Assembly: GCF_030814015.1 (NCBI RefSeq) | Contig: NZ_JAUSUL010000003.1 | Coordinates: 186,001 to 250,000 of the forward strand | Origin: Amorphus orientalis | GTDB taxonomy: Bacteria > Pseudomonadota > Alphaproteobacteria > Rhizobiales > Amorphaceae | Length of the DNA: 64,000 nucleotides | Reading direction: 5' to 3' | In this document: positions 34,466-45,295 of the stretch, piece after piece | Layout of the letters: each line of letters opens with the position of its first letter | How positions within the stretch are numbered: the stretch's first letter is position 1 | Made by a program: the position numbers and the translations under genes | The notes under the pieces: model-generated | Seen by the model: the letters and a program-made list of their open reading frames with translations, nothing else | Database searches by the model: none | Told to the model about the DNA's origin: nothing

Positions 34466-34497
34466 AATGCCAACCTGACGCTCACAGGTCCGGACCC

Positions 34498-34998
34498 ATG
34501 ACGCTGACCCCTTCCCTCGTCCCCCAGCCGCAGGCCCCCGTCGACGGGCGCCAGTCGGAGCGGGCGCTGACCGTGCGCCGGGGCACCTGCCGGTTGTTGC
34601 GCCAGCACGGCTTTTCCGTCCTGCCGGAGGTGGGGCTCGCGTCCGGGCGCCGGGCGGATCTGGTCGCGCTCGGCGCCAAGGGCGAGATCTGGATCGTCGA
34701 GATCAAGTCATCGCTGGAGGACCTGCGGGCGGATGCGAAATGGCCGTTCTACCGGCTCCACTGCGACCGGCTCTTCTTCGCGACCCTGCCCGACGTCCCC
34801 ACTGAGCCCTTTCCGCAAGAAGCGGGGCTGATCCTGTCGGACGGCTACCAGGCGGACATCCTGCGCGAGGCGCCGACCCACAAGATCGCCGGCGCGACCC
34901 GCAAGCAGGTGACGCTCGCCTTCGCCCGCCATGCGGCAAGCCGGCTTCACCTTCTGGAGGACCCGGAGGCCGGCAATATCGAGCTGCCGGCGTGGTGA
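34498..34998 (+). CDS. mmcB: MmcB-family DNA repair protein
   Basis: A 166-residue protein of the MmcB/PF06319 family, whose Caulobacter member is induced by mitomycin C. RRADLVALGAKGEIWIVEIKSS contains a D-x-n-E-x-K arrangement typical of PD-(D/E)xK nuclease folds, and WPFYRLHCDRLFFATLPD follows. The frame stays open upstream through repeat DNA, but the ATG at 34498 is where family homology starts. Its own LexA box is 32 bases upstream. Its job is probably processing damaged DNA during the SOS response. Confidence 0.9.
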   Translation: MTLTPSLVPQPQAPVDGRQSERALTVRRGTCRLLRQHGFSVLPEVGLASGRRADLVALGAKGEIWIVEIKSSLEDLRADAKWPFYRLHCDRLFFATLPDVPTEPFPQEAGLILSDGYQADILREAPTHKIAGATRKQVTLAFARHAASRLHLLEDPEAGNIELPAW

Positions 34999-35091
34999 CG
35001 GGCGGGGACAGCAGTTCCAACACCAGGCCGCTCTCCACTCCCCCGCCATGGGATCGTGGTCGCGAGCGGATCTCGCGAACGCCCCTCGTTT

Positions 35092-35126
35092 GGCCCTGGA
35101 TTCCGGCTTTCGCCGGAACGAGCGGA
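35092..35126 (-). repeat. Q repeat between mmcB and the protease gene
   Basis: GGCCCTGGATTCCGGCTTTC followed by GCCGGAACGAGCGG is the Q family in reverse orientation. Its stem ATTCCGGC/GCCGGAA-c is nearly perfect. It lies in the 157-base gap after mmcB. Confidence 0.75.
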
Positions 35127-35155
35127 GTGTCTGGCGGGGAATTGCCCAGCGCCCG

Positions 35156-36130
35156 TCAGTACCAGTGGCCGAGCCCGCGCATCCGGTAACGCGGCGGTCC
35201 CGTCACCGGAATGATCGACCGTCCGACGGGCGGCCGCGCCGTCGCATCGGGACCGGCCCGGTCGTCGGGTCCGCCTGCGAGCGCCATGATCCGACGCACC
35301 CGCTCCTTGGTTTCCGGATGGGTGCGCAAAAGCGACGGGTTTGGAATGCGGCCGTGCGGCAAAGCCAGTGCCTCCCACATCCGGCCCTGAATCCGTTCCA
35401 GCTTCACCAGGGCGGAGGCGAGCCCGTGCGGGTCTCCGGTGAGCTGAAGAGCGGAGAGGTCCGCGTCGTATTCGCGCGCCCGGGACAGGCCGAGCTGCAT
35501 CAGTCCGCCCAGCGTCGGCGCAACCAGAAGCAGCGCGATCCCGAAGAACGGCACGCTCTCCACCTGCCCCATCAGGATCGCCGGCAGGCTGAAGAACAGC
35601 ATGAAGAAGCCGAGCATGGAGAGGATGCCGGTCATGCGGTTGGTGACGTCGGCGAGCGCCATCACCTTCACGTCGTCCGCCGCGACGTGACTGATCTCAT
35701 GGGCCATCACGGCGGTGAACTCGCGCGCCGTCAGGCCCCGTATAAGCCCGTCGGTCACGCAGATCACGGCTTCGTCGTTCCGGCCGACCGCGAAGGCGTT
35801 CATCATCCGGCTCGGCACGTACCAGAGCGCCGGCGCGTGGGGTAGCCCGGCCCGATCCGCCAGGTCGGCGACCACCCGCTGGCCTTCGGGAAAGGCGTGG
35901 GGCGGCAGCGGCCGCGCCCGGTAGAGCCGCAGCACCATCTTCGGCGACACGCCCCAGGCCACCGACAGACTGATCGCCCCGCCGACCACCGCCCAGACGA
36001 CGCCGACCGGGCCCGCGATCAGATAGGCGCAGCCGGTCAGAAGCGCGATGCTTCCGGCCGCCAGCAGCCAGGTGTGGAACACGTTGCGCCGGCGCATGGC
36101 GGTGCGCAGCTGGTCGTCGATCCGGGTCAT
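35156..36130 (-). CDS. htpX: M48-family zinc metalloprotease (HtpX-like)
   Basis: A 324-residue integral membrane protease for quality control of membrane proteins. The zinc motif HEISH is in VMAHEISHVAADD (about residue 140), with the downstream Glu in RAREYDAD. Hydrophobic segments lie before (AAGSIALLTGCAYLIAG) and after (ILSMLGFFMLFFSLPAI) the motif. A C-terminal LLRTHPETKERVRRIM is typical of HtpX. The ATG at 36130 was chosen because the longer frame upstream is not homologous. The gene ends close to a Q repeat. Confidence 0.9.
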   Translation of the reverse strand: MTRIDDQLRTAMRRRNVFHTWLLAAGSIALLTGCAYLIAGPVGVVWAVVGGAISLSVAWGVSPKMVLRLYRARPLPPHAFPEGQRVVADLADRAGLPHAPALWYVPSRMMNAFAVGRNDEAVICVTDGLIRGLTAREFTAVMAHEISHVAADDVKVMALADVTNRMTGILSMLGFFMLFFSLPAILMGQVESVPFFGIALLLVAPTLGGLMQLGLSRAREYDADLSALQLTGDPHGLASALVKLERIQGRMWEALALPHGRIPNPSLLRTHPETKERVRRIMALAGGPDDRAGPDATARPPVGRSIIPVTGPPRYRMRGLGHWY

Positions 36131-36212
36131 GTCATGGATATGGGCGCCGGACCGCGCCGCGCAATCGGGTGCGGTTGCCGCACCAACGCCCGTTCTGTCT
36201 CTCCGGGCGCTC

Positions 36213-37178
36213 TCAGCCGTGCCACAGGCCAGGCGCCTCGGCAAGCAGCCGCGACAGCCGGTGGAGGTCACGCTCCAGCACTCCAACGAGGGACATGTCG
36301 TCGGTGCCGGCCTCGTCGGGAACGTGATCGCGCCCGGGCGGGACCGTCTCGCGGGTGCCGGCCTCCAGGGATCCGGCGATCTGGTCGAGCAACCGGCAGG
36401 CCCTGGTCACGTCGGCGTGCAGGTTCGGCGCGGCGGCGATCAGTTCGGTGCAGCTGAACACGATGCGGACGCTGCGCTGGATCTCCTCCATGTGCGACGC
36501 CGGGGTGCCGCTTTCCCGGATGACCGACGGGATCAGCGTGCGCAGGGTCTGCAGCGTCGCGCCGATTCCCGTCAGGCCGGAGACCTCGGCCGGCCGATCC
36601 GGGTCTTCGGCTGCGGCCGCCTCAAGCTCCTCGATGCAGCGCCGGAGCGCCTTGGCCAGCGCCTCGCGCCAGAACCAGCAGGCATAGAGCGGCAGCACGA
36701 ACGACATGGCCAGCGCCACCGCCACGCCGAGCAGGACGTTTGCCGCGCGCCACAGGCCGATCTGAAGCGGCTCGACCCCCTCGCCGGTCACGATGATCAG
36801 CGTGAGCCCGGCCAGGAGCGCCATATAGCCCCCGCGCCCGATCGCGTGATAGGCGCACGCGCCGCAGAACAGGGCGAGCAGCAGCCAGGTCAGATGGATC
36901 TGGCCCAGCCATTGCTGCTGCAGGAGCACGAGCAGGCCACCGGCCGCGCCGATCAGCGTGCCGACGACGCGCTCCATCGCCTTCCGGCCGATGTTCCCGT
37001 GGTGCTGCAGACCCGTGATCACGACCAGGAACGACACCGTGGTCCACAGACCGTGGGGCATGCCCAGAGCCGTCGTCAGCACAATGCAGACGAGAACGCC
37101 GACCCCGATCCGGACCGCGTGAAAGCTGCGCGAATGACGATACCGGAGCGGCGGAGCGGCCCGCGGCGACGGGCTCAC
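36213..37178 (-). CDS. FUSC family inner-membrane protein
   Basis: A 321-residue membrane protein. The first half has five or six hydrophobic helices with family segments VRIGVGVLVCIVLTTALG, GNIGRKAMERVVGTLIGAAGG and YMALLAGLTLIIVTGEG; the second half is a cytoplasmic helical domain (REALAKALRRCIEELEAAA). FUSC proteins are linked to fusaric acid and aromatic efflux, but without the partner membrane-fusion gene its role is open. The start is GTG 37178. It lies 22 bases downstream of the TRIC-family gene, and the two may be co-transcribed. Confidence 0.82.
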   Translation of the reverse strand: MSPSPRAAPPLRYRHSRSFHAVRIGVGVLVCIVLTTALGMPHGLWTTVSFLVVITGLQHHGNIGRKAMERVVGTLIGAAGGLLVLLQQQWLGQIHLTWLLLALFCGACAYHAIGRGGYMALLAGLTLIIVTGEGVEPLQIGLWRAANVLLGVAVALAMSFVLPLYACWFWREALAKALRRCIEELEAAAAEDPDRPAEVSGLTGIGATLQTLRTLIPSVIRESGTPASHMEEIQRSVRIVFSCTELIAAAPNLHADVTRACRLLDQIAGSLEAGTRETVPPGRDHVPDEAGTDDMSLVGVLERDLHRLSRLLAEAPGLWHG

Positions 37179-37200
37179 CGCAGCTGTCTCCGCGGCGCCA

Positions 37201-37827
37201 TCAGTGCCAGTCCCGGGTGTAGACGAACTGAGGCATGTGCAGATTGTAGCGCAGCGCGGTCAGCCGCATCGCGAGCCCGACCGCCATCGCCACCAGCATG
37301 ACCGGGTGGTGCGGCAGCCCGGCCGCAAGCCCGCCCACATAGATTGCGGCGGCCACCAGCGAGACGCTGGCATAGAGTTCGCGGCGGAAGAGAAGCGGCA
37401 CGTCGTTGCACAGGACATCCCGCAGAACGCCGCCGGCGGTTCCGGTGATCATGCCGACCACCGCCACGACGGGAAGCGGCTGGCCCATGCCGAGCGCGAT
37501 GTTGCAGCCGATCACGGTGAACACCACCAGCCCCACCGCGTCGAGCACCAGGAAGACGGCACGCAGCTTCTCCATGAACCGGGCGAAGACGATGGCGGTG
37601 CACGCCGCGACGACGGCGATCAGCAGCAGATAGGGGTTGGCGACCCAGGACAGCGGATAGTGTCCGAGCAGAATGTCGCGGATCGATCCGCCGCCGAGCG
37701 CGGTGATGCAGCCGAGCATCGCCACGCCGAACCAGTCCATGCTGCGACGGCCGGCGGCAAGCGCGGCCGTCATCGCCTCCGCGCTGACGGCGATCAGATA
37801 GAGAATGTGCAGCACCCCGTCGCTCAT
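37201..37827 (-). CDS. TRIC-type cation channel family protein (UPF0126)
   Basis: A 208-residue membrane protein with about seven hydrophobic helices and the internal duplication of the family. The two glycine-rich loops GGGSIRDILLG (first repeat) and GGVLRDVLCND (second repeat) are the signature. Homologues form trimeric cation channels. ATG 37827 follows GGGGAGG. A P/C repeat array separates it from hemF upstream. Confidence 0.9.
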   Translation of the reverse strand: MSDGVLHILYLIAVSAEAMTAALAAGRRSMDWFGVAMLGCITALGGGSIRDILLGHYPLSWVANPYLLLIAVVAACTAIVFARFMEKLRAVFLVLDAVGLVVFTVIGCNIALGMGQPLPVVAVVGMITGTAGGVLRDVLCNDVPLLFRRELYASVSLVAAAIYVGGLAAGLPHHPVMLVAMAVGLAMRLTALRYNLHMPQFVYTRDWH

Positions 37828-37917
37828 GACCGTCAGCCTCCCCGAATCGCTCGGGAAAGCTTCGCCGATCTCAGGCCGCAGCGCGAGACCGGCGGAGCAC
37901 GCGAAGGGTGCTCCCGA

Positions 37918-38090
37918 GCAAATCCCGGACGGAAAACCGCTGCCCACTTTTCCTGGGATTTGCTTGTCAGCGCGCGACCGCGCGCCGGCCGGTCAAGAGG
38001 CGCGGAGCGAAGTGAACTCGCGTGAGCGGAAAGACTCCTTGCCCGCAAATCCCGGACGGAAAACCGGTGCCCACTTTTCCTGGGATTTGC
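37918..38090 (-). repeat. P/C repeat array downstream of hemF
   Basis: Two P palindromes (37918-37963 and 38045-38090, both with perfect GCAAATCCC/GGGATTTGC ends) flank a C module (37971-38030). All read in the hemF sense, and the proximal P ends two bases from the hemF stop codon. The 265-base gap to the TRIC gene has no gene. Confidence 0.9.
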
Positions 38091-38092
38091 GG

Positions 38093-39016
38093 CTACGGCC
38101 ACTTCGCCAGCGGTGGCATCGACGACAGGATGGAGGCCACGTTGCCGCCGGTCTTGAGACCGAACAGGGTGCCGCGGTCGTAGATCAGGTTGAATTCGAC
38201 ATAGCGCCCGCGGCGCACGAGCTGCTCGTCCCGGTCCGCCTCGGTGTAGGCGGTGCCGAAATTGCGGCGGACGAGTTCGGGATAGATCTCGGCGAACGCC
38301 TCGCCGACGGCGCGGGTGAAGGCGAAATCGGCGTCCCAGTCGCCGGAGTTCAGGTAGTCGTAGAAGATGCCGCCGATACCGCGCATCTCGTCGCGGTGCT
38401 TGAGGTAGAAATAGTCGTCGCACCACGCCTTGTAGCGATCGTAGTCGGCCACGTCATGGGGTGCGCAGGCCGCCTCCATGGCGCCATGGAAGGCGACCGT
38501 GTCGGGATCGGACTGGGTCCGCCGGCGGTCCAGCACCGGGGTCAGGTCGGCGCCGCCGCCGAACCACTGGCGCGTGGTCACCACCATGCGCGTGTTCATG
38601 TGAACGGCCGGCACGTTCGGGTTCAGCGGATGGGCGATCAGGGAGATGCCCGAGGCCCAGAAGCGCGGATCCGCGTCGGCGCCCGGGATCTGGCTGCGGA
38701 ACTCCTCGGAGAACTCGCCGAACACGGTGGAGCAGTGCACGCCGGCCTTCTCGAACACCCGTCCGCCGATCATCGACATGACGCCGCCGCCGCCGGCCGT
38801 GCCGTCGGGATTGGACCGGTCCCAGGGCGTGCGTTCGAACCGGCCCGCCGGCAGGTCATCGGTCCCCGGCGCGCCTTCGGCCGCATCTTCCAGGGCCTCG
38901 AAGGACGCGCAGATCCGGTCGCGCAGCGCTTCGAACCAGTCTTTCGCCCGAGCCTTCTTGTCCTCGAGCCCGTCGGGCAACGGCCGCTCCGCCACTTTCG
39001 ACGCCCCCTCGCTCAT
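38093..39016 (-). CDS. hemF: Coproporphyrinogen III oxidase, oxygen-dependent
   Basis: A 307-residue cytoplasmic heme-synthesis enzyme that oxidatively decarboxylates coproporphyrinogen III to protoporphyrinogen IX. Signature segments are [37 protein letters not shown] (with IFYDYLN following) and [18 protein letters not shown]. The length equals the bacterial norm. ATG 39016 follows a GAGAGGGAAG site. It is probably monocistronic and ended by the P/C array at its 3' side. It is divergent from the hydrolase-like gene. Confidence 0.97.
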   Translation of the reverse strand: MSEGASKVAERPLPDGLEDKKARAKDWFEALRDRICASFEALEDAAEGAPGTDDLPAGRFERTPWDRSNPDGTAGGGGVMSMIGGRVFEKAGVHCSTVFGEFSEEFRSQIPGADADPRFWASGISLIAHPLNPNVPAVHMNTRMVVTTRQWFGGGADLTPVLDRRRTQSDPDTVAFHGAMEAACAPHDVADYDRYKAWCDDYFYLKHRDEMRGIGGIFYDYLNSGDWDADFAFTRAVGEAFAEIYPELVRRNFGTAYTEADRDEQLVRRGRYVEFNLIYDRGTLFGLKTGGNVASILSSMPPLAKWP

Positions 39017-39180
39017 GCGGTCTTCCCTCTCCCATTCACCTCTGCGGGTGTGGCGGAAAGCCGGGGAGAACGCAACCCGCGCGGCCCCCGCACCATGGAC
39101 CCGATCATGCCCGTTTCGCACCCCAATTGTCTGTGCCAATAGACGCCGTCACAGTCATCTTCCTCGGACAGGGTTCGCAC

Positions 39181-40212
39181 GTGGTCCCCAAGCTCCACCG
39201 CTTTCGTCTCATCTGCACGCTTCTGGCGCTGATGGCCGCCAAAAGCGCCTGTGCGTCATCCGGCGTCGGCCTCACCGAGATCGCGGTTCCCGCCCAGGAA
39301 CGCGGCAGGGAAATCGCGGTGACACTCTGGTACCCGACCAGCTCAGCCGGCAAGGCAATCCCGGTCGGAAGCAACGCTGTTTTCGAGGGCGTCGCAGCCC
39401 AACCGGGTGCGGTGGTCGCGCCTGGGCGTCACCCCCTCGTGCTTCTGTCGTTCGGAGGCATGCGCGCCGCCCAGATGCACGGCAATTGGCTGGCGGCCGG
39501 TCTTGCCGCCGAGGGATACGTGGTGGCCTTCGTCCATCCGCCCGAGCTTGCCTCCGACGAGGCCAGCAGGGCCGTTGCTGAGATCTGGCGACGACCCGCA
39601 GACCTGTCGGCTGCGTTGACGGCGCTCAGCAGCGATCCCGTCTGGTCCAGACACGTGGATCGTCGGCGCGTGGCGGCCGTCGGCACCTTTCTCGGGGCGA
39701 CTTCCGTGCTGCAGCTCGCCGGAGCGCGCCTCGATTTCGACCGGTTCGTCGCGACATGCACCCCGGGCGGAACCGGGCTCGACTGCGCCTGGTATGCCGA
39801 GAGCGGCGTCGATCTCCGCCAGACCGATCCGAAGCGCCTCACCGCCTCCAGGCGGGACGAGCGGATCGCCGCAGTGGTCGCGATCGCGCCCGAACTCGCC
39901 GACGCCTTTTCGCCGGACAGCCTGCGGACGTTAGCCACCCCGACATCCGTGCTGACGCTCGGAAAGCCCGCCCCGTCCGGCCTCGACGGATCGTCACTTG
40001 GCGGGCGGAGCCCAAGCATCGAGACCTCGGCCGTGATGGCGGCGGACCGGTTCAGCGTATTCGCGTTATGCACACCCAAGGGGGCCGCCATTCTGGCCGA
40101 GGAGGGGGATACCCTCCTCTGCGACCCGTCCGATCCGCCCCGTGCTGAGCTCCACGCCCGGATCCTGGCCAGGGTGGAGCGCGCGCTGCACGCCGCGCTT
40201 GGCCCTCAGTGA
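39181..40212 (+). CDS. Exported alpha/beta-hydrolase-like protein lacking the nucleophile Ser
   Basis: A 343-residue protein related to dienelactone-hydrolase/PAF-acetylhydrolase-type exported enzymes. The GTG at 39181 is chosen because it gives a signal peptide (RFRLICTLLALMAAKSACA) and has AGGG upstream. REIAVTLWYPTS opens the fold and RHPLVLLSFGGMRAA the oxyanion region. At the expected nucleophile elbow the sequence is VGTFLGATS, with Phe where GxSxG needs Ser. Unless another residue serves, it should be inactive as a serine hydrolase and could be a binding protein. It is divergent from hemF; there is no operon partner. Confidence 0.65.
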   Translation: MVPKLHRFRLICTLLALMAAKSACASSGVGLTEIAVPAQERGREIAVTLWYPTSSAGKAIPVGSNAVFEGVAAQPGAVVAPGRHPLVLLSFGGMRAAQMHGNWLAAGLAAEGYVVAFVHPPELASDEASRAVAEIWRRPADLSAALTALSSDPVWSRHVDRRRVAAVGTFLGATSVLQLAGARLDFDRFVATCTPGGTGLDCAWYAESGVDLRQTDPKRLTASRRDERIAAVVAIAPELADAFSPDSLRTLATPTSVLTLGKPAPSGLDGSSLGGRSPSIETSAVMAADRFSVFALCTPKGAAILAEEGDTLLCDPSDPPRAELHARILARVERALHAALGPQ

Positions 40213-40279
40213 CGACGCTCGCGATCGCGGGTGCCGGACGGGAGCGGAGGCGGGCAAGTCATGCACCCGTCCGATCGGC

Positions 40280-41263
40280 CTATTCCGGCGGCGCCATGAA
40301 GTCCGGGGCGAGCTGATCGGGGACGCAGCGGGCGAGGATCGCCTCGATCTCCGCCTTGGTCGGATCGTCGAGCCGCCAGCCGTCGATGTCGCCCACGGCG
40401 TCGAGCTGATCGGGACGGCGCGCGCCCCACAAGGCGATCGTCGGACCCTGATCCAGCACCCAGCGCACGGCCAGCGCCAGGACCGACCGGTCGAACCGCT
40501 CCCGGGCGAGGCGGTCCAGTTCGGAGACCGCCTCCAGATAGGCCTCGAAGCGCGGCGACTGGAACTTCGGATCGGTCTGGCGCAGATCGTCGCCTTCGAA
40601 GGTCCGATCCTTGCTCATCTTGCCGGACAGAAGCCCGCGGCAGAGCGCCCCGTAGGTCAGTAGCGTCAGCCCGCTGTCCTTGGCGTAGGGCAGGACGTCG
40701 GCCTCCATCTCGCGCTCGAAGAGATTGTAGGGCGGCTGGACGGCATCGAGCCGGCAGGCGGAGCGGAACGTGTCCATCTGGGCCGGGGAGAAATTCGACA
40801 CGCCGATCGCCCGGATCTTGCCCTCTTTGCGGAAGGTTTCGAGCGTCGCCGCGGTCTCTTCCAGCGGGGTCCGGTGGTCCGGCCAGTGGATCTGATAGAG
40901 ATCGATCGTGTCGGTCTGCAGCCGGCGCAGCGAATCCTCGAGCTCCGCCCGCAGACGCTCCGGCTTCGAATTGCGCTTCACGCCGTCGCCGTCGGTCCAG
41001 TCGAGCCCGACCTTGGTGGCCAGCACGATCTTGTCGCGCAGGCCACCCTCGGCGAGCGCCTTGCCGACAAGCTCTTCCGACGTGCCGAACCCGTAGACGG
41101 GCGCGGTGTCGACCAGCGTGATGCCGCGCTCCACCGCCGCGCGGATGGTTGCGATCGACTGCGCCTCGTCGGTTCCGCCCCATTGCCAGCCACCGATCGC
41201 CCAGGTGCCGAGACCCACGCGGGATGACTTGAGATCCGATTGGCCGATTTCGATCGTTTCCAT
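40280..41263 (-). CDS. Aldo/keto reductase
   Basis: A 327-residue NADPH-dependent oxidoreductase of the AKR superfamily (YajO/IolS-like). The tetrad is visible: Asp in LVDTAPVYG, Tyr in the same segment, Lys in LATKVGLDW and His in YQIHWPDH. GVSNFSPAQMD and the cofactor segment WGARRPDQLDAV follow. The TIM-barrel length is normal. ATG 41263 has GGAACC upstream. Physiological substrate is unknown. It lies 113 bases downstream of the Crp/Fnr gene and might be co-transcribed. Confidence 0.92.
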   Translation of the reverse strand: METIEIGQSDLKSSRVGLGTWAIGGWQWGGTDEAQSIATIRAAVERGITLVDTAPVYGFGTSEELVGKALAEGGLRDKIVLATKVGLDWTDGDGVKRNSKPERLRAELEDSLRRLQTDTIDLYQIHWPDHRTPLEETAATLETFRKEGKIRAIGVSNFSPAQMDTFRSACRLDAVQPPYNLFEREMEADVLPYAKDSGLTLLTYGALCRGLLSGKMSKDRTFEGDDLRQTDPKFQSPRFEAYLEAVSELDRLARERFDRSVLALAVRWVLDQGPTIALWGARRPDQLDAVGDIDGWRLDDPTKAEIEAILARCVPDQLAPDFMAPPE

Positions 41264-41376
41264 GATGAGGTTCCGTTTCGCCTTCTGCCGAGGTCCTGGG
41301 GTGGGTCGGGCCTTCGCCCGCGATCCGGCCAACGCGACCGGACCGGAAGAGTTTCGTCCTGACGGTCCGGCAGCGC

Positions 41377-42084
41377 CTACAGATAACGGCCGTCGAACTG
41401 GCCCACCTGGCTCAGCCGCGCCCAATCCTGGATCTCGAGCGTGCCGTTCGACAGGGTGATCAGCCCCTCCGCGCGCAGCGCCTGCAGCGACCGGTTCACG
41501 TGCACCACCGACAGTCCGGTTGCATCGCCCAGCTCCGCCTGGGTGATCGGCCAGGCGACACGCGACCCGTCGGTCAGGCCGACCATGCGATGGCGCGCGA
41601 ACATCTCGCACATGATGTGCGCGATCCTGTGATAGGCGCTGCGCCGGCCGAGATTGACGATCCACTGACGGAAGATCGCCGCTTCCGCCAGGGACTCCTT
41701 CCAGATCGCAAGGCTGATCCGCTGGGATGACTTGGTGATCGCCAACAGCGTGTCGTGAGGAATGATCGCGATTTCGCAGGGCGAGATGCTGGCGATCGAG
41801 TGGTCCATCGTCTCCAGCAGGAAGCTCTGGATGTCGTAGATGTCGCCGGGGACGATGAAGCTGGTGATCTGACGCTTGCCGTCCGAGGTCATCGAATAGC
41901 GGCAGGCAAGGCCGGACAGGAGCAGGCCGCAGGAGCCCGCGCTCTCCCCTTCGCGGACAATGTCGCGCCGGGCTCCGAAAGTCATGGTGCGGACCCAAAG
42001 GTCAAAGAGCGCCTGCTCCTCGTGCGCCGTCAACGGCGCCCGGGCGGACAGTTTTCTGCGCAGTGGATTGTCGTCCGGTGACAT
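41377..42084 (-). CDS. Crp/Fnr-family transcriptional regulator
   Basis: A 235-residue regulator of the Rhizobiales-type Crp/Fnr group. The beta-roll covers MTFGARRDIVREGESAG to about residue 120, with YSMTSDGKRQITSFIVPGDI typical of this subgroup. The HTH is WPITQAELGDATGLSVVHVNRSLQAL. There is no N-terminal Cys cluster, so no Fe-S sensing is predicted; the effector is unknown. ATG 42084 follows GGGGGAAGGG. It faces away from the ABC exporter gene across a 506-base gap. Confidence 0.9.
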   Translation of the reverse strand: MSPDDNPLRRKLSARAPLTAHEEQALFDLWVRTMTFGARRDIVREGESAGSCGLLLSGLACRYSMTSDGKRQITSFIVPGDIYDIQSFLLETMDHSIASISPCEIAIIPHDTLLAITKSSQRISLAIWKESLAEAAIFRQWIVNLGRRSAYHRIAHIMCEMFARHRMVGLTDGSRVAWPITQAELGDATGLSVVHVNRSLQALRAEGLITLSNGTLEIQDWARLSQVGQFDGRYL

Positions 42085-42590
42085 GTCCCTTCCCCCATTT
42101 CCCGAACCCGCCGACGCGAGGCGATGTAGCACACCTGGAATGCAGGAAGCCCAATTGGCCGCGGTCGTGACCGCTGACCTGCAGGCACCATAATCCCCGC
42201 AGCCCACCCGTGGCACCAATCGATGTCAATCGACACGCGCGCCACGGGTCGGGCTCTGCAGGTAAGGGACCGGCCGCCGACGTTGCCGATGGGCAACAGG
42301 CACGAGATTCCTGGCCGTCGAACGGTATTTCAAACGCCATTCATCCGTCTTCTGGAGTATGAAGACCTCCCCGCTCACCAGGTCAGCTCTTCGCGGACTT
42401 CAAGGGTGCGCGGATCTCGCTGGAGGACCCAATGCCAAATCGCGTCATGCGCCACTGCTGACGCGCCGCTTGCGCAGATTACGGATCGCACCGTCCCGGC
42501 CACCGTTCACGCGGACGCCGGGCGCGTAACCGAGAAGCTTCGCAAACAGGCGCGTTCCCAACGTTCGCCGCCGTCTGCCGGAGCTTTGCC
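42085..42590. other. Divergent intergenic region with a palindrome
   Basis: No gene is convincing in these 506 bases. A perfect inverted repeat GTTGCC-GATG-GGCAAC lies at 42282-42297 and could be an operator for the regulator or the exporter gene. A short frame near 42379-42460 (LFADFKGARISLEDPM) looks like protein but has no start site and is probably chance or a remnant. Confidence 0.4.
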
Positions 42591-44450
<1,860 letters not shown>

Positions 44451-44460
44451 CCGGGATGGT

Positions 44461-44489
44461 CCCGATCAGATCGACACGGTCTGATCGGG
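44461..44489. terminator. Bidirectional hairpin between convergent genes
   Basis: CCCGATCAGA (44461-44470) and TCTGATCGGG (44480-44489) form a perfect 10-bp stem with a 9-base loop, filling the 40-base gap between the ABC exporter and the CPT-like kinase gene. It lacks a long T-run, so termination strength is uncertain. Confidence 0.6.
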
Positions 44490-44490
44490 A

Positions 44491-45153
44491 TCAGGCGGCC
44501 GCGGCCGGCAGCGCCCGCAGGATCTGCGCGACACAGGCGTCGGGCGAGAGCGCGGCCGTGTCCACCGTCACGTCGTAGGCACAGAAGCCATGGACCACGT
44601 CGTTGAGCCCGCGGGCGCGGCCGAGCACGCGGTCGCCGCGCGCCTGCTCGCGGGCTTCCAGCACCGGCAGAGGACAGGTGACGCCCACCGTGAACACCTC
44701 AAGCCCCGCGGTGGCGGCGCGGAAGCTCTCGTACATCTCCCGGTCGTGCAGGACATGGTCGAAGATGACGGAATTCCCGGCGTCGACCAGGGCCCGGACC
44801 GCCGGTGCCATGCCGTCGATCAGGTTGCGGAACACCGGGCCGAAGCGGGCGCTCACGGACAGCGGCGCGCCGGGCGGCGAGGTCGTGACCATTTCGACCC
44901 CGAGCGCGGTGAACCGGTCGCGCTCCTCCTGCCGGCCGGTATCGGCGCCGAGATAGTAGCGCGGTGCGGACATGAAGATGAAGTCGTCGAAGCCGACCAC
45001 CAGGTAGGGATGCTCGATGGCACTCTGAAGCGCCCGGCAGAGCGTCGACTTGCCGGCGCTGGACGGGCCGTTCACCAGGATGAGCTGCGGCCAGCCCGCG
45101 CTTGCGCTCTTCACCGCGCCCCCTGAAGGATCATGCTGCCGTCCCCCTGCCAT
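44491..45153 (-). CDS. Chloramphenicol phosphotransferase-like small-molecule kinase
   Basis: A 220-residue P-loop kinase of the CPT group (PF07931). LILVNGPSSAGKSTLCRAL is the Walker A region (about residues 24-42), VGFDDF carries the Asp that acts as base in the Streptomyces enzyme, and VIFDHVLHDREMYESF and RVLGRARGLNDVVH are typical. Family members O-phosphorylate hydroxyl substrates; whether this one acts on chloramphenicol is not decidable. No resistance island or mobile element surrounds it, so it looks like a resident metabolic kinase. Confidence 0.8.
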   Translation of the reverse strand: MAGGRQHDPSGGAVKSASAGWPQLILVNGPSSAGKSTLCRALQSAIEHPYLVVGFDDFIFMSAPRYYLGADTGRQEERDRFTALGVEMVTTSPPGAPLSVSARFGPVFRNLIDGMAPAVRALVDAGNSVIFDHVLHDREMYESFRAATAGLEVFTVGVTCPLPVLEAREQARGDRVLGRARGLNDVVHGFCAYDVTVDTAALSPDACVAQILRALPAAAA

Positions 45154-45295
45154 CTGTCATATCCCAGCTGCCCAACTCTACCGGCGACGGTAGCGGCCTA
45201 CCAGCCGAATTCGATGAAATCGGACCGTGCCCGGCCACCGGGTGAGGCGGCTCATGCGTGGCCGACACGGAGGCCGCCCGCCTTGTCCTTCCGGT

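Noticed and set aside
34006-34497. N-terminal extension of mmcB through repeat DNA
   Set aside because: The extension is purely repeat-encoded, lies across the LexA box, and family likeness starts at the ATG 34498.
44491-45153. Chloramphenicol resistance gene on a mobile island
   Set aside because: The protein belongs to the CPT family by motifs, but there are no mobile elements or composition change around it, so resistance is not claimed.
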